A stretch of DNA of 23,757 bases, from the NCBI GenBank assembly GCA_036897485.1, contig JAYMTF010001386.1, positions 1-23,757 on the forward strand. Direction: 5' to 3'. The translations under genes and the position numbers were made by a program. Source of the DNA: Pelargonium nanum. Lineage: Eukaryota > Streptophyta > Magnoliopsida > Geraniales > Geraniaceae. The notes beneath the pieces are model-generated. The model saw only the letters and a program-made list of their open reading frames with translations, was not told the DNA's origin and did not search any database. Positions 18,801 through 23,757 of the stretch are shown here, piece by piece; the first letter of the stretch is position 1; each line of letters opens with the position of its first letter.

Positions 18801-21095
18801 AGACAATTTTGAAAACTTCGAAAACAAAACAAATTTTATCCATGTGCAGTTTTATCACAAGTTTCTCAATTTTCAACAATTTAGTTATCATGGCCATTTT
18901 TGACTGTTTGTGACTAGAGCCGCCCATTCGTACTCTCGCGTTCGTGCCGTGCTGAAAATTGACTGTGTACTATATGAGCCAACACAAACACAACACATTT
19001 ACACCATTTAGTAATCATGTTGAAACACTGAACACAAACATAACACATAACACAAACACAACACGACACGACACAACCTAACAAGTTTCGCACCACACAA
19101 CCCAGAACAGTGAAATATCACAAATTTAACCTATTTAACATTACTATGCTAACTAACATACAAAAAATCATATAAACAATAAAACTATTAGAGGTTTTTG
19201 GGATGTGAAAACACAAATAACTAATTGTATCTACGCGTTTTTAAGCTTAACATGACACAATTACAAAATTAGTTAGTACAAACACGCTTATTATGAGTCG
19301 TGTTAAGACACGAATTGTCAGCTCTACTAGTGACCACCTATCATGACATGATTAAGAAATTGTGTTCATTTTCTTGATAAATGCTTAGATGTGTGAGAAT
19401 CATAAACAAAACCTTGAACTCAAAATGAAATTTGAACTAACAATTTTGTGTGCATTTTATTAATAATAATAAATAAATAAACTAAACTAAATTCCTTGGG
19501 AATCACTATGCACCTAAATGCAATTTTCTATATTTAATAATAAGTGCTCAAACACATAAACATTTACATTTTTTTCTTTTTTCCCATATAGCTTTGAAGA
19601 TATTGTGAAAGGTTCCGCCAAACATGCCTAGATTGAATCAATTTTTTCTAAATTTACGGCTCCTAGAATTAAGCAAAACATCTCATCCCTAAACAAAAAC
19701 AGTGCTCTGAGTCACCAAGTTAACTCGGACGATTCCGAGTCCGAAGCCAAAGGACAAAAATCTCATCGTCTCTGCAACTGAGAATGTTGGTAACATAATG
19801 CAGAAACCTAATCAACTCGCTGAGTTGACTCGGACAGAACAGAGGATCACATGATCAGTTCAAAACAAAACAAAACAAAAAGAGTTGACTGGACAGATCA
19901 TAGATTCAAATTATTAGTTCAGAGCAAAGCAGCAACTGAGAATGTCAGTGCAGAAACTGTAATCGACTCACTGAGTGGACTCGTACAGAGCAGAGATTCA
20001 AATAATCAGTTCATAACAAAGCAGCAACCAAGAATGTTCACGACATAGAGCAGAAATCAAAATCGAAACTCGCTGAGTTGACTCAGATAATCAATTCAAA
20101 ACAAGACAGAAACTGAAAATGTTCACAACATAGTGCACAAAATCATAATCGACTCACTGAGTCGACTCAGAAAGAGCAGCAATCCAGAGAATCAGCTCAA
20201 AACCAAGCAGCAACAGAGAATGTTCGTGACATAGTGTGGAAACCATACTCGACTCACTGAGTCGACTCAGACAGAGAAGACATTCAGTTCAAAACAAAGC
20301 AGGAACAGAGAATGTTCATGACATACAGCAGAAACCAAAATCGACTCGCTGAGTTGACTCGGACATAGCAGAATTTCAGAGAATCAGTTCAAAACAAAGC
20401 GGCAACTAAGAATGTCTAAGCAGAAATCGTGATCGACACAGAGATTCAAATAATCAGTTCAAAACAAAGCATCAACTGAGAATGTTCGTGACAAAGTGCA
20501 GAAATCGAAACTCGCCGAGTTGACTCAGACAGCAGAAATTCAGACAATCAGCTCAAAACAAAGCAGCAACAGTGCAGAAACCATAATCAACTCACTGATT
20601 TGACTCGGAACTAGCAGAAATTCAGAGAATCAGTTCAGCAAAAAATACCTGAACAGAGACTATGGGCTTGTAAGCCTTGCTAGCGCCCCAGAGGATGAGC
20701 GAGAACACCGTGAAAAGCAAAACGAAGAGCAGCGCGAAGCAGAGGTAGAGCCGGACGTTGTGTCCAGAACCATCACCAGCTCCATCGAAATCCTCGTCAT
20801 CGTCGTCGGTCTCGCGGTCCTGCTGAACCTTCTTCCAGGCGGAGAGGCTGCGGGGGTTTTTGAGGGAGGCGGAGAAGCGGGAGGTGGAGGACTCTCTCGA
20901 ATGGTGGATCGGCGAGCAGTGGTAGTAGTGGTGGTGCGGCGACCCCATCGGAGACGATCCGTACGACATTTTCTCGACGTCGTGGTTCGACGGACTCTGG
21001 ACGTAGTAGAGCGGCCGGCGCGGCGACCGCGGCGGCGTCGACGCCTCGAGGCTCGTGACCTCCGAGTCGGTCTTGGCGTGCATTGCCACGCCCAT
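15842..21095 (-). CDS. LEA_2-domain (late embryogenesis abundant group 2) membrane protein
   Basis: Three minus-strand exons, 21095-20649, 18715-18530 and 16129-15842, join in phase 0 into 306 residues. The cytosolic N-terminus has MHAKTDSEV and TPPRSPRRPLYYVQSPS (20-36), a motif shared with Arabidopsis At5g42860/At1g45688 as recalled. His- and Ser-rich sequence, an acidic DDDDED patch and one membrane helix (about 116-136) follow. The LEA_2 domain comes next, with MNIQAGNDGTGVPTDM, YRNPGTFFGVHVSSTPI, KFYISR, PLYGG, VPLNLTFVVKSKANILGKLV and a final HHNLLNSCTYH. Such proteins are anchored by one helix with the LEA_2 domain outside and are often labelled 'hydroxyproline-rich' or NDR1/HIN1-like; the molecular role is unknown. 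A second in-frame ATG lies four codons in. The introns, 1.9 and 2.4 kb, are filled with repeats. An ABRE-like G-box lies about 520 bp upstream. Confidence 0.9.
16458..16684. mobile_element. hAT-like MITE, 227 bp, with perfect 8-bp target duplication
   Basis: The left end reads TAGAGCTGGCATATAGGG and the right end, from the other strand, TAGAACTGGCAGTTCAGG. The octamer CACTAACC occurs exactly on both sides (16450-16457 and 16685-16692). An 8-bp duplication with TAGAG-type ends fits the hAT superfamily. Inside are GGGTTCGGGTCATAAAATAC, ATTATTGGGTTGGGTTTG and GGTCGGGTAAACCCAC, with no coding capacity. This is the cleanest member of the family in the window and lies in intron 2 of the LEA_2 gene. 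Confidence 0.88.
16827..16945. mobile_element. Partial transposon relic with GTGACACGACACGAATT motif
   Basis: CTCGTGACACGACACGAATT followed by TCAAATAAGTTTGGGG and TCTAACCCGTTTATAGACAC resembles the inside of the 412-bp element at 18915-19326. No terminal repeats remain, so only a fragment is claimed. Confidence 0.4.
17441..18211. repeat. Tandem array of flank-plus-transposon-end units
   Basis: Four copies of a segment with ACTTATTTCCAAACAACC, AAATGACCATTTTACCCTTG and CATTTCAAATGTAAGGGC, then GTAAATGACTCAGTCAATGA and TAATATA. Each is followed by a TAGAGCTGGCAATTTAGAC-like hAT element left end, at about 17565, 17759, 17983 and 18212, so the period is about 194-229 bp. Copies 2-4 include GGCTACCCAAAATCCGGCCC from the element's interior. 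The repeating unit therefore crosses the border between host flank and transposon. Confidence 0.8.
18212..18442. mobile_element. hAT-like MITE, about 231 bp, at the end of the tandem array
   Basis: The left end TAGAATGGGCTATTTAGACC is degenerate. The right end, from the other strand, is TAGAACTGTCAATTCGTG. The flanks TTATAATA (18204-18211) and CTATAATA (18443-18450) match at 7 of 8. The left boundary at 17565 (TAGAGCTGGCAATCT) also has a matching flank, CTATATTA, at 7 of 8. Both fit one original insertion whose left end was later multiplied. The inside has CACCCGACCCACATTTTTAC and a CCCGCAGCATCTTGCGGGTT inverted pair. Confidence 0.7.
18915..19326. mobile_element. hAT-like non-autonomous element, 412 bp
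   Basis: The left end reads TAGAGCCGCCCATTCGT and the right end, from the other strand, TAGAGCTGACAATTCGT (14 of 17 match). The flanks TTTGTGAC and CTAGTGAC match at 6 of 8. The inside is ACA-rich (CACAAACACAACACGACACG). It is longer than the 220-231 bp members but shares their termini. It lies in intron 1 of the LEA_2 gene. Confidence 0.65.
19765..20640. repeat. About ten-copy minisatellite in LEA_2 intron 1
   Basis: Units of about 60-100 bp share TCAGTTCAAAACAAAGCAGC, AACTGAGAATGTTCGTGACA, TAGTGCAGAAACCATAATCG and ACTCACTGAGTTGACTCAGA. The TCAGTTC landmark lies near 19855, 19914, 20006, 20091, 20192, 20284, 20384, 20454, 20548 and 20630. The last partial unit ends about 8 bases from the 5' splice site (exon ends at 20649). 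Two units hold the exact palindrome CTGAGTCGACTCAG (20157-20170 and 20257-20270); most others have a one-base variant with a TTGACT core. Confidence 0.9.
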
Positions 21096-21225
21096 CGCAG
21101 AGGAGCTTGCGATTGTGAATGTTGATGGAGCAGTTAGGGTTTCGAAATGCGAAATGTGAAAAGGAAAAGAAAGGAAAGGAAAATTTTGGGAGTGACAGAA
21201 GAGAGGAGCGAAGTACGAAGAGAGT

Positions 21226-21241
21226 CAGAGAGAGAGAGAGA
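21226..21241 (-). repeat. (GA)n/(CT)n tract in the LEA_2 leader region
   Basis: A run of GA dinucleotides, which is CT on the sense (minus) strand, about 130-145 bp upstream of the ATG. CT-rich microsatellites are common in plant 5'UTRs. The stretch 21218-21270 is GA-rich overall. Confidence 0.7.
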
Positions 21242-21615
21242 TTTTGAAGAGGTAGTGAGAGAGAAGAGCGTGGGGTTGACGCGCTTGATACGTACGTGGA
21301 GTTTGAATTATGAGCGTGGTTGAGAGTCGCGCGTGGGTGAGAGTGGGGGTAGGATTGTAGTAGGGGATGTGGTTTGGATAGGATGGGAAGAATGTTTTTT
21401 GACAATGTGATTAAAGTGTTTTTTATAACAATTAAGTTAATAAAATTTGTTAATTTTATTTGTATGTTATTCATATTATTGCAATTTAGTGTCAATTATT
21501 TTATTTTAAATTACTTTCAAATAGTAATGAGTGTCAATTTAGAGAAAAATATATAATATTTTAGGTTGGCAAATTTTATATATTAGATCGTTTTAAAACA
21601 AATTTAATGTGACGA

Positions 21616-21630
21616 CCACGTGTCCACGTC
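21616..21630. promoter_or_regulatory. G-box/ABRE pair upstream of the LEA_2 gene
   Basis: CCACGTGTCCACGTC holds the G-box CACGTG, the ABRE-type core ACGTGTC and a second ACGTC core within 15 bp. It lies about 520 bp upstream of the LEA_2 start. Paired ACGT cores are typical of ABA-responsive promoters. That the LEA_2 gene responds to ABA is inferred only. Confidence 0.55.
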
Positions 21631-21639
21631 TCTCATTTG

Positions 21640-23340
21640 TACAATATTATTTCAAAATAGTTTCAACAATATATTGTCCAATTAATAAGAAATGCACTTT
21701 TATTCAACTTTAGAAAGTTATAATTCATTTAAAGTCTTGAAATTTGTGCATTATTGTCCATTACTTTTATCGACCAATCGAGTTGCGTGATTTATTTGTT
21801 GACATTTATCGATAGCCACATGTAAATTCGTTTTAACCACAAGAAACTACACTTGTCTTGCATGCTAAAAATCAACGTAAGTTATGACATAATATGACTT
21901 TCAAATAAGAAAAATAAACAAAGATAATAATGTAACGTTTTCTTTTAAACTTCAGATGATCACTCGAAGTTTCAAATCACCTGAATTGGCTACTAATGGT
22001 ACGAGTCTTCGAAATTGCGTCTTATCGTCACATTGGTGTAAATGTTATGAATAAATTTATTATTATTTTATAAAAAGAAATAACTTAAAGTGCAGGAAAT
22101 ATAGAATTTCTCCTTTCTATCTTAAAATACTCAAAATATTGTTGTTTCTTAAATTTTTTCCTTGATATGATAAAAGTATTTAATGCATTATTTTTTAATT
22201 TGGAAATTCAAGGTGCCAAGCTATACACATCCTTTTTTTCATAAATTCATTCATCACATTTATTGAAAAGTCAATATTTTGTCATTAAATGTATTTTGAT
22301 TTCCATGCACATTCAACATTTTCACTTTGGACATCAAACAAGTGTATTTCCACATTCGAGAGTCCACACCCATTAATATAAAAATGTTCGAAATCTTAAT
22401 CATGATTTATTAGATGAGACTTTAAACCAAAACACAAGATAAACTCAAGAATAGTGGCGTAGTCGGCAACACATATTGCGTGAGTGAGAAGAGCGTTGCG
22501 TTCGATCCCATCTTAGCACACTCTTGGGGAGAGGGACGAACTTTAATTGTGACTTACCCTCGAATGAGGAATAATCTAAGTGTAGTAAAATGGCTCAAAA
22601 ATATCAACCACGAGTTTGCGAGCCCGCTCATGAACCTCATGATAAATGGATTTAATACTTGAGATTATTGTTCTCATTTTCACTTCCTCAATAACATATT
22701 GTGGGCTGTATTAATTTAGTTCATCAACTATTTTGCAACTTGTTTTGTATATTGTGGTCCAAATAAAGCAAATGGTAAGGACTTGACACCAAAGTTCAAA
22801 GGGGTGGGTTTTGGACTTTTAGTCTATATAGCACAAATATAGCAAATAAAATCATAAATAAGTTTTGGTGTAAGTGCCAGCTAGAGCCTTGACTCACAAG
22901 TCACCATCAAAATTCAAAAACAGGAAGCAATAACAGGAATAAAATTCAAAATACTACAATTTGTAATTGACCCAAATTAGAAAATTTTCTATTTTATGAA
23001 CAAAGATGCAATTACTAGCTGGCTCACTATATTTGATATGTATGATTTTGGTCATTTTCAAAAGTTATGGCAAAAGGACAAAACCATGGTGGAAATGCAA
23101 GTTGTTTATGAAAATATAATTGGCAATTTATTGCTCATTTTGGCTTTCACTGTGTGAAAACCAAAATTGGGTATTTCACACAAATATGATAGTCCTAATT
23201 TTAGATATGTTCTTAAATAAATGAAAAGACTGAAAAAATGTTAAATTTTGAATAATTTCATATTAGAATTCGTAAGTTTAAGTAATGTCATTAATATATG
23301 ATACACTCTCTCGCTATATACATATATAAAGAATAATATC
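21640..23340. other. AT-rich intergenic region
   Basis: About 1.7 kb without a convincing gene. The only recognised item is the SINE-like copy at 22450-22672; short ORFs inside it are chance frames. Confidence 0.5.
22450..22672 (+). mobile_element. tRNA-derived SINE-like copy
   Basis: TGGCGTAGTCGG (22455-22466) fits a pol III A box and GTTCGATCC (22500-22508) a B box, at tRNA-like spacing. The downstream part, with CCCTCGAATGAGGAATAATC and TTGCGAGCCCGCTCATG, matches a second copy in the transporter intron at 12775-12935. No clear tail or target duplication was found, so the exact ends are uncertain. Confidence 0.65.
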
Positions 23341-23373
23341 CAAACAACAAAATGATATGGTGTTCTGTTGGCT

Positions 23374-23430
23374 TGGGCCTGGCATTATCGAGTTGGGCCA
23401 GTAATGAGCAACAACCAGAGTTTTTGGGCT
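23374..23430 (+). promoter_or_regulatory. Cluster of three site II (TGGGCY) elements
   Basis: TGGGCC at 23374-23379 and 23394-23399, and TGGGCT at 23425-23430. Clusters of TGGGCC/T are bound by TCP factors and mark promoters of plant ribosomal, mitochondrial and proliferation genes. With the telo-boxes about 180-220 bp downstream they suggest a rightward housekeeping promoter. Confidence 0.6.
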
Positions 23431-23606
23431 TCAATGGACCGAACAAAAAACATCTACACATTTTTCAGATCACTTTTCATCAACTCAAGTATATATTATT
23501 AGATTGAATTAGATAGTACGCGAGTCATAAAAAGCCACGACAACCCAATTAACAGTCAACTGATAAAACGGACTAATGGTTCACTTTAAGATAATACGAT
23601 AACTAA

Positions 23607-23757
23607 TTAGGGTTTCTTCTTCCACATCCGTTTTGAGAGTCAATTAGGGTTTTCGTGCGGCGGCGGTATCTTGAGTTGACGAATAATTAATTGCGATCTT
23701 TCTCGTTTTGATAGCGAGCTCTTGCTTTGATAGCAAGCTAAGGGGTTGTTAGGTTTG
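23607..23757 (+). promoter_or_regulatory. Telo-boxes and probable 5' leader of a rightward gene
   Basis: TTAGGGTTT occurs at 23607-23615 and 23644-23652, followed by a GC-rich GTGCGGCGGCGG stretch and a CTCG/GCTC-rich leader with AGCGAGCTCTTGC. I see no ATG opening a supported reading frame before the window ends, so the coding part must lie to the right. The gene's identity cannot be read from this window. Confidence 0.5.

Noticed and set aside
18914-19096. Cys/Val-rich minus-strand ORF
   Set aside because: It is a translation of the ACA/GTG-rich inside of the 412-bp hAT-like element, so not a gene.
20760-21495. Long ORFs on both strands over LEA_2 exon 1 and its leader
   Set aside because: They are out-of-frame shadows of a GC-rich exon. 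Only the minus-strand frame starting at 21095 has the conserved family motifs and joins the later exons in phase.

Overview
The window is nuclear DNA of a flowering plant, most likely a eudicot. It is AT-rich, its genes are split by GT-AG introns of plant size, it contains two plant-specific protein families (S1/SPH secreted proteins and LHT-type amino acid transporters), and its promoters carry telo-boxes and site II (TGGGCY) elements. No retrovirus-like or LTR element was recognised.

Layout from left to right. (1) 1-600: a probable transposon end at the window edge, an (AT)n tract, a deleted tRNA-Glu(CTC) pseudogene and a pair of palindromes. (2) 645-2976 (+): a two-exon organelle-targeted PPR-SMR protein whose intron is built from repeated acceptor-like blocks. 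(3) 3253-3684 (-): a single-exon S1/SPH secreted protein, convergent with the PPR gene. (4) 4663-7929 (-), with a 5'UTR exon near 8707-8800: the complete nine-coding-exon gene for splicing factor SF3B4, with MITE-like inserts and a repeat-filled 5'UTR intron. (5) 8830-10560: intergenic DNA with one small hAT-like element. (6) 10733-14880 (+): a five-exon LHT7/8-type amino acid transporter. (7) 15842-21095 (-): a three-exon LEA_2-domain membrane protein, convergent with the transporter. Its two large introns are mostly repeats: hAT-like MITEs, a tandem array that spans a transposon/flank junction, and a roughly 90-bp minisatellite. (8) 21300-23757: intergenic DNA with a SINE-like copy, then a site II/telo-box promoter with a probable 5' leader for a rightward gene whose coding part lies past the window.

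The genes do not form a pathway. They are independent housekeeping, RNA-processing, transport and stress-type genes. The main unusual content is non-coding: at least five related short hAT-like elements with TIRs like TAGAGCTGGCAATTC, one with a perfect 8-bp target duplication. One of these seems to have been caught in tandem duplications that also copied its host flank. Three of the genes also carry local tandem repeats in introns (PPR intron, SF3B4 5'UTR intron, both LEA_2 introns). Exon boundaries were derived by hand from splice signals, reading phase and remembered family sequences. They agree in phase for every gene.
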